Assembly (NCBI RefSeq): GCF_025809055.1
Contig: NZ_CP075529.1
Span: forward strand, 2,529,501 to 2,593,500
Length of the DNA: 64,000 nt
Direction of reading: 5' to 3'
Source of the DNA: Devosia sp.
Lineage (GTDB): Bacteria; Pseudomonadota; Alphaproteobacteria; Rhizobiales; Devosiaceae
The position numbers and the translations under genes are program-made. Shown here one piece after another: positions 10,580 through 19,866 of the stretch (within the stretch, counting starts at the first letter, position 1; each line of letters begins with the position of its first letter). Under the pieces are notes generated by a model. That model was not told the origin of the DNA, searched no databases, and was given only the letters and a program-made list of their open reading frames with translations.

Positions 10580-11881
10580 GTGACCAAGAAAACCGATCCG
10601 GCGGGGCTCAAGCTCCGCCTTGCCGCCGCCCAGCGCCTGAAATCCGTTCTGGGCGGCGATCATTTTGCCCCCCTGTCGGCCCACGACATGCCCGACGGGC
10701 GGGACCGGGCATTGGCCAACCGGCTGGTGACCACCGCCCTGCGCCGCCAGGGCCAGATCAATGCCATGATCGCCGAACTGCTCGAAAAGGGCCTGCCGCC
10801 GCGCTCGGGCAGCTTTGAGGCCGTGCTGCGCCTCAGCCTGGCGCAACTGGTTTTCCTGCCCGACCTGGGTGCCCACAGCGCCCTGTTCCTCGCCGTCGAA
10901 GCCATCCGCCGCGATCCCAAGGCCCGGCATCTGACCGGGCTGATGAATGCGGTTCTGCGCAAGGCGCAGTCCAATTCGGCCCGCTATGGCCTCATGGATG
11001 AAAGCCTCCTGCTGCCCGCCGAAGTCGCCCAGGCCTGGCAGGACCAATATGGCGCGGACGCCATCGCCGCCTTCGAGCAGGCCCTGATTTCCGGCGCGCC
11101 GCTCGACCTCACCCTGCGCGACAATGACCCCGACCTGATCGAAGCCCTTGGCGCGACGCCGCTGATCGCCGATTCGGTGCGGCTCGAAAGCCGCGACCGG
11201 CCGGTGGAGGCGCTGCCGGGCTACGATGCCGGCCGCTTCTGGGTGCAGGATGCGGCCTCGGCCCTGCCGGCGCGCCTCCTCAACCTCTCCAAGGGTGCCG
11301 AGGTGCTCGACCTCTGTGCCGCTCCGGGCGGCAAGACGGCGCAATTGCTCAAGGCCGGCTATGTGGTGACGGCGCTGGACGCCGACGCCGCCCGGCTTGA
11401 GCGGCTGCGCGCCAACATGGACCGCCTCGGCTATCAGCCAACCGTCATCGAGGCCGACGCCGCCACATTCGGCCCCACAAAGCCCTTTGACGGGGTATTG
11501 CTCGACGCCCCCTGCTCGGCCACCGGCACCTTTCGCCGCCACCCTGAAGTGCTCTGGCAGCGCTCGGCCCGCGGCATCGCCGAACGGGTGCGCCTGCAAC
11601 AGGCGCTTCTGGCCAATGCCTATCGCTGTCTGGCGCCCGGCGGCACCCTCATCTATGCCGTCTGCTCGCTGGAGCCCGACGAGGGCGAGCACATGGCCGA
11701 ATGGGCCCTCGGCGCCCTGCCCGAATTGGCCCTCATGCCGATTGTGGCCGACGAGCTGCCTGGCCTTGAGGCCGCCATAACCCCGGCCGGCACGCTGCGC
11801 TGCCATCCCGGCCTCGCGCCCCATGGCATTGACGGTGGAATGGACGGCTTCTTCGTGGCGCGTTTCCAGCGAACGCGGTAA
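10580..11881 (+). CDS. rsmB: RsmB/NOP family RNA 5-methylcytosine methyltransferase
   Basis: A 433-residue protein with a GTG start. The first 130 residues are a NusB-like RNA-binding domain; the rest is a SAM methyltransferase with motif I CAAPGGKTAQ near residue 247, the D-A-P-C-S-A-T-G-T catalytic segment near 306 and a second cysteine in YAVCSLEPDEGE near 361. The expected reaction is m5C formation in 16S rRNA. The gene follows htpX by 8 nt and precedes a heparinase-like gene and purH, a common order in related genomes. Confidence 0.92.
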   Translation: MTKKTDPAGLKLRLAAAQRLKSVLGGDHFAPLSAHDMPDGRDRALANRLVTTALRRQGQINAMIAELLEKGLPPRSGSFEAVLRLSLAQLVFLPDLGAHSALFLAVEAIRRDPKARHLTGLMNAVLRKAQSNSARYGLMDESLLLPAEVAQAWQDQYGADAIAAFEQALISGAPLDLTLRDNDPDLIEALGATPLIADSVRLESRDRPVEALPGYDAGRFWVQDAASALPARLLNLSKGAEVLDLCAAPGGKTAQLLKAGYVVTALDADAARLERLRANMDRLGYQPTVIEADAATFGPTKPFDGVLLDAPCSATGTFRRHPEVLWQRSARGIAERVRLQQALLANAYRCLAPGGTLIYAVCSLEPDEGEHMAEWALGALPELALMPIVADELPGLEAAITPAGTLRCHPGLAPHGIDGGMDGFFVARFQRTR

Positions 11882-11988
11882 AGGCTTCGTGAAGACGATG
11901 CGGGGAAGGCATCGTCAAAAAGGATTGATCTGGTGAAGGTGACCGCTCGCGCCCCCGGCGCAACAGCGACAGACCGGGAGGCCGTCTC

Positions 11989-13599
11989 ATGAGCGGCCGG
12001 CTGCTTGGCGCCGGGCGGACGCTGGCCCTCGGTCTCGCCGATGGCCTCGTCACCATGCCGCTCCTGCGCTGGACCTGGCGCGGCCAGTCGGACCACGTCT
12101 TTGCCGGCGACCTGCCCGATTTCCGCCCCGCCGACCGCGAAGCGGTGCGCGAGATGATGACCGGCCGGTACCTCCTGGCCTCAAAGCTGTTCGAAACCGG
12201 CGGCACCTCGCCCTTCGCGCTCGATGTCGATCACCCCGACTGGTGGAACAACCTGCAGTCCTTCTCCTGGCTGCGCCATTTCCGCGACGTCCGCGACTCC
12301 GGCGAAAAGCTCTTTGCCCGCACCCTGGTGCTGGACTGGATCGGCCGCGAAGGTCAGTTCGAACATGACAGCTGGACCCTGACCCTCACCGCCCAGCGCG
12401 TCCTCAACTGGTTGCGCCACCTGACCCTGGTGCTCGATGGCGCCACCCAGGACCAGGCCCGGACCATCCAGCGCAGCATCGGTGCCCAGGTGCAGAGCCT
12501 GAGGGTGCGCGGCCCCCTGGCCGCCGAGCCCGCCGAAGAGCTCTTTGCCGCAATGGGCCTGTTGGGCGCCGAATTGTGCAATGTCGCCGACGTGCCCAAT
12601 CCCGATCCGCTGATCGAGCGGCTCGATGCCATCCTCGCCCGCCAGCTCGACAGCGACGGGCTGCACCTGTCGCGCAATCCGCGCCTGCAACTGGCGCTGC
12701 TGACCGAACTGGCCAGCCTGCGCCGCGCCACCGGCCGGCATGGCAGCGCCGCCCTGTCGCAGCTGACCAACCGCATCGACCGCATGCACGAGGCGCTCGA
12801 TGCCCTGACCCTGTCGAGCGGCGAGCCGGTCTATTTCAATGGCTGCGGCCAGGTGCCCCATGATGTGCTGGTGGCCGTGCAGGCCAATGGCCCATCGGCG
12901 CCCCGCCGGTCGCAGCTCATGGGCGGCTACGGCATCCTGCGCTCCGGCGAGACGGTGGTCATTGCCGATGGCGGCCAGCGCCCGCCACCCGGCTTCGACA
13001 CCGAAGCCCATGCCGGCGGCCTCGGCTTCGAATTTGCCCATGGGCGCGAGCTGATAGTGGGCTCCTGCGGACCGGCGCCGTCCGACCTGCCGGAAAGCCG
13101 GGCTCTGTTCCGCCAGGGCATCGCCCATTCATCGCCCACGCTCGATGCCGAGGACCCGGACCCTGCGCGCCTGCGCCGCCGGCCGGAACCTGCCATGACG
13201 CTCGACCCTGCTGAGCACATGCTGGCCCTGACTACCCACGGCTATGCCGGCAAATATGGCGCCGAGATCGAACGGCGGCTGACTCTTCTGTCCGAAGGCC
13301 AGACCCTGGTCGGGCAGGACCGCATCCTGGCCCAGGGCGAGCCCAATGGGCACTTGGCCATCCGCTTTCACCTGGCGCCGGGCGTCAAGATCCGCCGCAC
13401 CAGCGGCGAGAGCATTGCCCGGCTCTTCGTGCCCGATGGCACGGTGTGGAGTTTTCTCTGGGAGGGCGCCGGTTTCCGCGAGGACGACAGTGTCCGCCAG
13501 TCGGCTTATCTGGGGTTCCACCGCTCCCGCCAGCTGGTGCTGGAAGCCGATATCGGCGCCACCACCGAAGTCGCCTGGATTTTCACGCGCGAACAATAG
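11989..13599 (+). CDS. Heparinase II/III family protein
   Basis: A 536-residue protein. I assign it to the heparinase II/III-like family from the W-W-N-N-L-Q-S-F-S-W-L-R-H-F segment around residues 85-98, the G-x-H-x-S-R-N-P segment around 225-230, and a beta-rich C-terminal half with G-Y-G-G-K-Y-G-A. Substrate unknown; no secretion signal is obvious. The ribosome site GGGAGG precedes ATG 11989. The rsmB-heparinase-purH order is conserved in Hyphomicrobiales, but no polysaccharide-degradation cluster surrounds it. Confidence 0.82.
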   Translation: MSGRLLGAGRTLALGLADGLVTMPLLRWTWRGQSDHVFAGDLPDFRPADREAVREMMTGRYLLASKLFETGGTSPFALDVDHPDWWNNLQSFSWLRHFRDVRDSGEKLFARTLVLDWIGREGQFEHDSWTLTLTAQRVLNWLRHLTLVLDGATQDQARTIQRSIGAQVQSLRVRGPLAAEPAEELFAAMGLLGAELCNVADVPNPDPLIERLDAILARQLDSDGLHLSRNPRLQLALLTELASLRRATGRHGSAALSQLTNRIDRMHEALDALTLSSGEPVYFNGCGQVPHDVLVAVQANGPSAPRRSQLMGGYGILRSGETVVIADGGQRPPPGFDTEAHAGGLGFEFAHGRELIVGSCGPAPSDLPESRALFRQGIAHSSPTLDAEDPDPARLRRRPEPAMTLDPAEHMLALTTHGYAGKYGAEIERRLTLLSEGQTLVGQDRILAQGEPNGHLAIRFHLAPGVKIRRTSGESIARLFVPDGTVWSFLWEGAGFREDDSVRQSAYLGFHRSRQLVLEADIGATTEVAWIFTREQ

Positions 13600-13735
13600 C
13601 CGCGTGTCGCAATCGGCCCTTCGGCGCCGCTTTGCACCCGTTTCTGCCTGCCATGTCCGCAAAGCGATTGGCCTTTGGCGCGCATCGTGCTAGCGAGCCG
13701 GTCAAATTCCTCCATTGACGGCGAGACACATACCC

Positions 13736-15319
13736 ATGGGCAAGACGGTACAGGTCGGGCGGGCACTGCTTTCGGTTTTCGACAAATCCGGCATGGCCGA
13801 TTTTGCCAGGGGCCTGTCCGAGGCCGGGGTGGAGCTGGTATCCACCGGCGGCACGCACCGGCTGATCCGCGAGACTGGCCTCACCGTGCGGGACATTTCC
13901 GATCTCACCGGCTTTCCCGAAATGATGGATGGCCGCGTCAAGACGCTGCATCCCAAGGTCCATGGCGGACTGTTGTCCGTGCGCGACAATCCCGAACACC
14001 AGGCGTCGATGGACACCCACGAGATCGGCCCCATCGATCTCGTCGCCGTCAATCTCTACCCGTTCGAAAAGACCGTCGCCTCCGGCGCCAGCTATGACGA
14101 GATCATCGAGAATATCGATATCGGCGGTCCGGCCATGGTGCGCTCGGCGGCCAAGAACCATGCTTTCGTGACCGTCGTCGTCGATCCTGCCGATTATCCT
14201 TCCATTCTTGAGGCCATCAGGGCCGGCGGTATCCCGTTTGAGATGCGCCAGCGCCTTGCCGCCAAGGCCTATGCCCGCACCGCCGCCTATGACAGCGCCA
14301 TCTCGAGCTGGTTCGCGCGCGAAATCGACTTTGCCGATGTCAACTACCGCAGCTTTGCCGGCACCTTGAGCGAAGTCATGCGCTATGGCGAAAACCCGCA
14401 TCAATGGGCCGGCTTCTACAAGACCGGCGAAGATCGCCCCGGCGTTGCCACCGCCACCCAGGTTCAGGGCAAGACGCTCTCCTACAACAATATCAACGAC
14501 ACCGACGCCGCCTTCGAGCTGGTGAGCGAATTCGATCCGGCCGAAACCGCCGCTGTTGCCATCATCAAGCACGCCAATCCCTGCGGCGTCGCCGTGGCCG
14601 GTGATCTCAGGACCGCCTATTTGAAGGCGCTGCGCACCGATCCGGTCTCGGCCTTTGGCGGCATCGTCGCCACCAATCGCGAGATCGACGCCGCAACGGC
14701 GACCGAAATCGTCAAGGTGTTCACCGAAGTGATCGTCGCCCCCTCGGCCACGCCGGAGGCCCAGGACATCATTGCGGCCAAGAAGAACCTGCGCTTACTG
14801 CTGACCGGCGGCGTCGCCGACCCCAAGGCCGATGGCCTCATGGTCAAATCCGTCGCCGGGGGCCTGCTGGTGCAGGGCCGCGACAACCGCAATGTCGATG
14901 ATTGCGACCTCAAGGTGGTGAGCAAGCGCCAGCCGACCGAACAGGAACTGGTCGACCTCAAACTGGCGGCGAAGGTGGCAAAGCACGTCAAGTCCAACGC
15001 CATCATCTATGTCAAGGATGGCGCCACTGCCGGCATCGGCGCCGGGCAGATGAGCCGCGTGGATTCGGCCCGCGTCGCCCATCGCAAGTCCATAGACGCC
15101 GCCCAGGCGGCCGGGATCGAAGGCGCGTTGACCGAAGGCTCGGTCGTCGCCTCGGACGCCTTCTTCCCCTTCGCAGATGGTCTTGAAGCCCTGGTCGCAG
15201 CCGGCGCCACCGCCGTCATCCAGCCGGGCGGCTCCATGCGCGACGACGAGGTCATCGCCGCCGCCGACAAGGCCGGCATCGCCATGGTCATGACCGGAAT
15301 GCGCCATTTCCGTCATTGA
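13736..15319 (+). CDS. purH: Bifunctional AICAR transformylase/IMP cyclohydrolase
   Basis: A 527-residue enzyme for the last two steps of IMP synthesis. The N-terminal MGS-like domain has STGGTHRLIRETG and GRVKTLHPKVHGGLL; the transformylase domain contains the KHANPCG motif near residue 277 and ends with the family-typical G-M-R-H-F-R-H. I chose ATG 13736 over a TTG 21 nt upstream, because conserved sequence starts right after it. Downstream, an imperfect hairpin (15325-15361) may end transcription but lacks a T tract. Confidence 0.97.
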   Translation: MGKTVQVGRALLSVFDKSGMADFARGLSEAGVELVSTGGTHRLIRETGLTVRDISDLTGFPEMMDGRVKTLHPKVHGGLLSVRDNPEHQASMDTHEIGPIDLVAVNLYPFEKTVASGASYDEIIENIDIGGPAMVRSAAKNHAFVTVVVDPADYPSILEAIRAGGIPFEMRQRLAAKAYARTAAYDSAISSWFAREIDFADVNYRSFAGTLSEVMRYGENPHQWAGFYKTGEDRPGVATATQVQGKTLSYNNINDTDAAFELVSEFDPAETAAVAIIKHANPCGVAVAGDLRTAYLKALRTDPVSAFGGIVATNREIDAATATEIVKVFTEVIVAPSATPEAQDIIAAKKNLRLLLTGGVADPKADGLMVKSVAGGLLVQGRDNRNVDDCDLKVVSKRQPTEQELVDLKLAAKVAKHVKSNAIIYVKDGATAGIGAGQMSRVDSARVAHRKSIDAAQAAGIEGALTEGSVVASDAFFPFADGLEALVAAGATAVIQPGGSMRDDEVIAAADKAGIAMVMTGMRHFRH

Positions 15320-15466
15320 TGCGTCTTGGCAGGGGCCACTCGCGGTCCGGGGCGCCAAGATTACCGAAATGTAATTGTTTCGGGATGTGCAAGTAAGGGC
15401 TTCTTGAGAGAGGTCGTGCCATGATGAGGATGCCGCGATGCGTCGCGCGGTGTTTGAGGCATGGCC

Positions 15467-16813
15467 ATGCGCCTGACTGTTCCGACCGATCTCAGCAGCC
15501 TGCTGCAGAAGGGGCTTGCCCGCTCCGTGGCTTCGCTGGGCATCAAGATTGCCACGGCCGGGCTGACCTATCTCACCTATGTGGTGCTGTCGCGGACCCA
15601 GACGGCCGACGAATATGGCCATTTCGCCTTCGGGCTGGCGCTCGCAACCGTGCTCGCCATTCTCGCCGCCCTCGGGCAGCCCATGGCCGTCCTGCGCCTC
15701 TGGGCGCAGTTCCGCGGCGCCGGCAATCCGCAAGGCGCCAATGACAGCATCAGGGCCGGTTCGGCCCTGACCATCATGGGCGGGCTGGCCACGACAGCGC
15801 TCCTCTGCCTCGGCGCCGTCATGGCCCTGCCCTTCCTGCCCGCTGACCAGACCGTCAACCACCTGTTCGGCGCCGCCTTCCTGATCCTGCCCATGGCGCT
15901 GGCCGAGTACAATTCCTCGGCCCTGCGGGCCCAGGGCTCGCTCTGGACCGCGCTCCTGCCGCGCGACATCTTCTGGCGACTGGCCCTGCCGCTCATCGCC
16001 CTCGCCCTGGCCGGGCTGGGCGTCGCCCTCAGCGGTCCAGATGCGCTTGTCCTCTCGGCCGCGCTGCTCATGGGCATGCTGATCCTGCAGATGCGGGTGG
16101 CGGACCGGCACGGCTATGTCATTCAGCCATCGCTGGCCCCGGTGCCCGGGCACCGCAAGGCGTGGGGCAATCTCAGCCGCTGGCTGCTGATCGGCGCGCT
16201 GATAGAAACCGCCACCCTCAATGCCGACGTCATCCTGGTCGGCCTCATGCTCGACCTCGAAAGCTCGGGCCTTTATTTCAACGCCTTCCGCACCGCCGGG
16301 CTGATGACGCTGTTCACCTTCGCCATCGAACTGGTGATCGCGCCCATGGTGGCCGAACACTATCACGCCGGACAATTGCGCCTGGCCCAGGCGGTCACGG
16401 CGCTCTGCGCCTGGGCCGGCTTCATCTTCTCGCTGGCCATCTTTGCCGGCTTCGCGCTGTTCGGGGAAACGGTGCTGTCCCTGTTCGGCCCCTACTATGC
16501 CGAGGGCTGGCTGGTGCTGGTGCTGCTGGCCTTTGGCCTATTGTTCGACGCGGCCACCGGCCCTTCCAAGATCGTGATGATGATGACCGGGCATGAGCGC
16601 GCCTATGCGGGCCTCTTCGGCTCGATCATGCTGGTCGGCTTCCTCGTCCAGATCGTCGTGATCCCCGTCTGGGGCGTGGTCGGCGCCGCCCTGGTCAATA
16701 TGAGCGCCCGCATCCTGGCGCAGATCGTGATCGCGCTCTGGTGCCGGTTCCGCATCGGCCTCGACACCAGCCTCTTCGGTGCCCTGGCCATCCCCCGCTC
16801 CAGCCCGGCCTGA
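15467..16813 (+). CDS. Polysaccharide flippase-like (MOP superfamily) membrane protein
   Basis: About 448 residues with roughly 12 hydrophobic helices across the whole length, in the style of Wzx/PST transporters. LTYLTYVVLSRTQTADEYG at the start matches the family's first-helix region, and S-S-G-L-Y-F-N-A-F-R lies mid-protein. It likely flips a lipid-linked sugar across the inner membrane. No glycosyltransferase genes are adjacent. I prefer ATG 15467 because GAGG lies 7 nt upstream; ATG 15461 is also in frame. Confidence 0.8.
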   Translation: MRLTVPTDLSSLLQKGLARSVASLGIKIATAGLTYLTYVVLSRTQTADEYGHFAFGLALATVLAILAALGQPMAVLRLWAQFRGAGNPQGANDSIRAGSALTIMGGLATTALLCLGAVMALPFLPADQTVNHLFGAAFLILPMALAEYNSSALRAQGSLWTALLPRDIFWRLALPLIALALAGLGVALSGPDALVLSAALLMGMLILQMRVADRHGYVIQPSLAPVPGHRKAWGNLSRWLLIGALIETATLNADVILVGLMLDLESSGLYFNAFRTAGLMTLFTFAIELVIAPMVAEHYHAGQLRLAQAVTALCAWAGFIFSLAIFAGFALFGETVLSLFGPYYAEGWLVLVLLAFGLLFDAATGPSKIVMMMTGHERAYAGLFGSIMLVGFLVQIVVIPVWGVVGAALVNMSARILAQIVIALWCRFRIGLDTSLFGALAIPRSSPA

Positions 16814-16825
16814 CCGGGGCCGGCA

Positions 16826-16847
16826 AACCGTACCCGCGAGTACGGTT
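16826..16847. promoter_or_regulatory. Perfect 22-bp dyad upstream of leuC
   Basis: AACCGTAC-N6-GTACGGTT, placed just upstream of a promoter-like pair. No T tract follows on either strand, so it is more like an operator than a terminator. Confidence 0.5.
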
Positions 16848-16851
16848 CCGC

Positions 16852-16880
16852 TTGACCCCCGGCCCGGCTTGGGCTTAGAA
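16852..16880 (+). promoter_or_regulatory. Candidate leuC promoter
   Basis: TTGACC (16852-16857), 17-nt spacer, TTAGAA (16875-16880). It lies 35 nt upstream of the leuC start. Confidence 0.45.
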
Positions 16881-16915
16881 CCAGTCCAAACTTCATTCCA
16901 GCCGGAAATATGGAA

Positions 16916-18322
16916 ATGACCAAGGCCCGCACGCTCTACGACAAGATCTGGGACGACCATCTGGTCCAGAACAACGAGGACGGCACGAGCCTGCTCTATA
17001 TCGACCGGCACCTGGTGCACGAAGTGACCAGCCCCCAGGCCTTCGAAGGGCTGCGCATGAACGGCCGCAAGGTCCGTCATCCCGAACGGACCCTGGCCGT
17101 GGTCGACCACAATGTGCCCACCACCGACCGCTCCCTGCCCAATCCCGATCCCGACAGCGCCATCCAGATCGAAACGTTGGCCGAAAACACCCGCGATTTC
17201 GGCATCGAATATTATGACCCGTTCGACCGTCGTCAGGGCATCGTCCATATCGTGGGTCCCGAACAGGGCTTTACCCTGCCCGGCATGACCATCGTCTGCG
17301 GCGACAGCCACACCTCGACCCACGGCGCGTTCGGCGCGCTGGCCCATGGCATCGGCACCTCCGAGGTCGAACACGTTCTGGCCACCCAGACGCTGATCCA
17401 GCAGAAGGCCAAGAACATGCTGGTGCGCGTCGACGGGCAACTGCCCGAAGGCGTCACCGCCAAGGACATCATCCTTGCCATCATCGGCGAAATCGGCACG
17501 GCCGGCGGCACCGGCCACGTCATCGAATTTGCCGGCGAAGCCATCCGCTCGCTTTCCATGGAAGGCCGCATGACGGTCTGCAACATGACCATCGAAGGCG
17601 GCGCCCGCGCCGGCCTCATCGCCCCGGACGACAAGACTTTTGCCTATGTCCAGGATCGGCCGCGCGCCCCCAAGGGCCAGGCCTGGGACATGGCGCTCGA
17701 CAATTGGAAGACCCTCTATACCGACGAGGGCGCCCATTACGACAAGGTCGTCATCCTCGATGCCGCCAAACTGCCGCCGATCGTCTCCTGGGGCTCCTCG
17801 CCCGAAGACGTGATCTCGGTGCAGGGCGTTGTGCCCAATCCGGCCGACATTGCCGACGAGACCAAGCGCGCCAGCAAGCAGCGTGCGCTCGACTATATGG
17901 GGCTCAAGCCCGGCACCCCGATCACCGACATCAAGCTCGACAAGGTGTTCATCGGCTCCTGCACCAATGGCCGTATCGAAGACCTGCGAGCCGCCGCCGC
18001 CGTGATCGGCGACCGCAAGGTCGCCGCCCATGTCTCGGCCATGGTCGTGCCGGGCTCGGGCCTGGTCAAGGAACAGGCCGAAGCCGAGGGGCTCGACAAG
18101 GTGTTCATCAATGCCGGCTTCGAATGGCGCGAGCCGGGCTGCTCGATGTGCCTGGCCATGAACCCGGACAAGCTCAAGCCTGAAGAGCGCTGCGCCTCGA
18201 CCAGCAATCGCAATTTCGAAGGCCGCCAGGGGTTCAAGGGCCGCACCCACCTCGTGTCCCCCGCCATGGCCGCAGCCGCTGCCATTGCCGGCCACTTCGT
18301 CGATATCCGCGAGTGGCGCTGA
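16916..18322 (+). CDS. leuC: 3-isopropylmalate dehydratase large subunit
   Basis: About 468 residues; isomerises 2- to 3-isopropylmalate in leucine synthesis together with LeuD, which is not in this window. The 4Fe-4S cysteines are in GSCTNGRIEDLR (about residue 348) and GCSMCLAMNPD (about 408 and 411). VCGDSHTSTHGAFG is the conserved N-terminal active-site stretch. I chose ATG 16916, 8 nt after a GGAA; ATG 16910 is also in frame. Confidence 0.97.
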   Translation: MTKARTLYDKIWDDHLVQNNEDGTSLLYIDRHLVHEVTSPQAFEGLRMNGRKVRHPERTLAVVDHNVPTTDRSLPNPDPDSAIQIETLAENTRDFGIEYYDPFDRRQGIVHIVGPEQGFTLPGMTIVCGDSHTSTHGAFGALAHGIGTSEVEHVLATQTLIQQKAKNMLVRVDGQLPEGVTAKDIILAIIGEIGTAGGTGHVIEFAGEAIRSLSMEGRMTVCNMTIEGGARAGLIAPDDKTFAYVQDRPRAPKGQAWDMALDNWKTLYTDEGAHYDKVVILDAAKLPPIVSWGSSPEDVISVQGVVPNPADIADETKRASKQRALDYMGLKPGTPITDIKLDKVFIGSCTNGRIEDLRAAAAVIGDRKVAAHVSAMVVPGSGLVKEQAEAEGLDKVFINAGFEWREPGCSMCLAMNPDKLKPEERCASTSNRNFEGRQGFKGRTHLVSPAMAAAAAIAGHFVDIREWR

Positions 18323-18368
18323 CAAGCCCGGTCCTCACAGGCGCCGATGCTGACCACTCGACACGGTA

Positions 18369-18408
18369 GAGACCTCATGGTGAGCCTGTCGAACCACGAG
18401 GTCGTGGC
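18369..18408. repeat. Family C repeat abutting a start codon
   Basis: A copy of the GAGACCTCATGGTGAGC... element found at 21265, 47784, 52790, 55091 and 55292. It ends directly at the ATG of the metallopeptidase gene, and its GAGG (18398-18401) sits 7 nt before that ATG. Confidence 0.8.
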
Positions 18409-18834
18409 ATGACGGACTGGTCAAAAGCCTTTGCACCCACCCTCGACGACATCGAGGCATTGGCCACTCAGGCGCTCAAGGACCTGCCCGAGCCCTTCAA
18501 GGGGCTCGCGGCCGACGTCACCTGTTCGGTGGCCGAATACGCCGAAGACGATGTGCTCGAAGGCTTCGGCATGGAGAGCCCGTTCGAGCTCATGGGCCTG
18601 TTTCACGGCATCGGCCTCACCGAAGACGGGGCCGTGCCCCAGACCGGGCAATTGCCCAACACGGTATTCCTCTATCGCCGCGCCATTCTCGACTACTGGG
18701 CCGAGCACGACGACAACACGCTGGGCGAAATCGTCACCCATGTGCTGATCCACGAACTCGGCCACCACTTCGGCTTTTCCGACGAGGACATGGAGGCGCT
18801 CGAAGCCGCCGCCGATGCCGAGGAAAACGGCTGA
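18409..18834 (+). CDS. Zincin-like metallopeptidase family protein (DUF1025 type)
   Basis: A 141-residue cytoplasmic protein with the zinc-protease motif HELGHHFGFSDEDM starting at residue 115, the defining feature of the small metallopeptidase family once called DUF1025. L-P-N-x-V-F-L-Y-R-R before the motif is also family-typical. Activity is not established for most members. The start codon is directly preceded by a dispersed repeat, whose GAGG probably serves as the ribosome site. Confidence 0.88.
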   Translation: MTDWSKAFAPTLDDIEALATQALKDLPEPFKGLAADVTCSVAEYAEDDVLEGFGMESPFELMGLFHGIGLTEDGAVPQTGQLPNTVFLYRRAILDYWAEHDDNTLGEIVTHVLIHELGHHFGFSDEDMEALEAAADAEENG

Positions 18835-18861
18835 ACCGCCCTCTTTGCGATGGCGCGACGC

Positions 18862-19161
18862 CTACTCGCGCTCGACGAAATTGTATTCCGCTTCATTGCC
18901 GCCCGCCGGATCGTCGGAGACCAGCAGCGCCAGATTGCCCTCTTCGAGGGCGGTGAACCACTCGTCCCAGCCCACGAGCTGAAACCCGCCCAGCCGATCC
19001 GGCCCCTGATTGGCGTCGGCATTGAGGATTTCCTGCCCGAAGGACAATTGCAGCACGGTGCGGGATGTCGTGCCGCCGGGCACCTCCATCAGCACCGGAT
19101 TGCCGCCCCGGGCGATCACCCATTCGCGGATGGCATCGCGGTCGGTCAGTGTCTTGGACAT
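18862..19161 (-). CDS. Conserved small hypothetical protein
   Basis: A 99-residue acidic protein starting at ATG 19161 with GAGGAGG upstream, a strong ribosome site that decides this start. It opens D-R-D-A-I-R-E-W-V-I-A-R-G-G-N-P and ends with a W-D-E-W-F-x-A-L-E-E-G-N-L-A-L-L region. I recall similar unnamed small proteins annotated only as hypothetical. It is divergent from the DUF4893 gene and convergent with the metallopeptidase gene. Function unknown. Confidence 0.75.
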   Translation of the reverse strand: MSKTLTDRDAIREWVIARGGNPVLMEVPGGTTSRTVLQLSFGQEILNADANQGPDRLGGFQLVGWDEWFTALEEGNLALLVSDDPAGGNEAEYNFVERE

Positions 19162-19242
19162 GTGGGCCTCCTCTGTCATGTCCTTGAGAAAGCCATGGGC
19201 GCGTGCAAGGTTCCTCGGGCAAACAGGATCAGGAGGCCCGGC

Positions 19243-19842
19243 ATGCAGTTTCAGTCCCGTCCCATCGTGGCCATGGCCCTGGCCGGGCTTCTGGCCAGCC
19301 AGCCGGTGTCCGCCATCGCCTGCCAGCCGCCCGAAACAGCCGAGATCTCTGCCCCCGACAGCGCCCGCATGAGCGATTTTCTGGTGTCGCGCAGCCGTGG
19401 CCTGTCCGCCGCCCTGTTGTCACCGGCCGAAATCGACCGCAGGGCCGTCTCGACGCTGTTTTCCAACGGGGACGGGGCGATCGAGGCCATACCCGATGGG
19501 GCCTATCGCTGCCGCACCATCAAGATGGGCGGCATCCTGCCGCTCACCGTCTATGGCTTTTTTGCATGCTCAGTGTCCGAAGGCGGCACCCGCATCGACA
19601 AGACCACTGGCAGCCAGCGCTTTTCCGGCACGCTCTATCCCCTCGAAGGGGCAGTGTTTTATCGCGGCGCCCTGCACTACGGCAATGAAGGGCCCATGGC
19701 CTACAATGCCGATGCCGAGCGCAATCAGGTCGGCTGCATCTACCGTGCGCCCGGCGACGAAATCACCAGCTATCGGCTCGAACTGCCCGCGCCGCTGTTC
19801 GAATCCGTCCACGACGTCATCGAACTGGTTCCGGCAGACTGA
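19243..19842 (+). CDS. DUF4893 domain-containing secreted protein
   Basis: A 199-residue protein from ATG 19243, with AGGAGG 7 nt upstream. The N-terminus is a signal peptide (QFQSRPIVAMALAGLLASQP, cleavage near VSA-IA). The core has G-A-Y-R-C-R-T-I-K-M-G-G and the T-G-S-Q-R-F-S-G-T-L-Y-P segment that I associate with DUF4893. Four cysteines suggest disulfides in the periplasm. Role unknown. A family B repeat follows it. Confidence 0.78.
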   Translation: MQFQSRPIVAMALAGLLASQPVSAIACQPPETAEISAPDSARMSDFLVSRSRGLSAALLSPAEIDRRAVSTLFSNGDGAIEAIPDGAYRCRTIKMGGILPLTVYGFFACSVSEGGTRIDKTTGSQRFSGTLYPLEGAVFYRGALHYGNEGPMAYNADAERNQVGCIYRAPGDEITSYRLELPAPLFESVHDVIELVPAD

Positions 19843-19866
19843 CTTGGAGCCTGGGCGCACGCCTGC

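Noticed and set aside
11894..11916. 8-bp hairpin between rsmB and the heparinase gene
   Set aside because: It has no T tract on either strand, so it is not a rho-independent terminator; no other role is visible.
15364..15383. CCGAAA...TTTCGG dyad downstream of purH
   Set aside because: Short and weak, with no T tract or clear promoter nearby; not enough to call.
14795..16375. 526-codon frame opposite purH and the flippase
   Set aside because: Antisense to two solid genes; spans their boundary, with no ribosome site or domain.
16538..18325. 595-codon frame opposite leuC
   Set aside because: Same reason: leuC is fully conserved on the plus strand and the antisense protein has no known motif.
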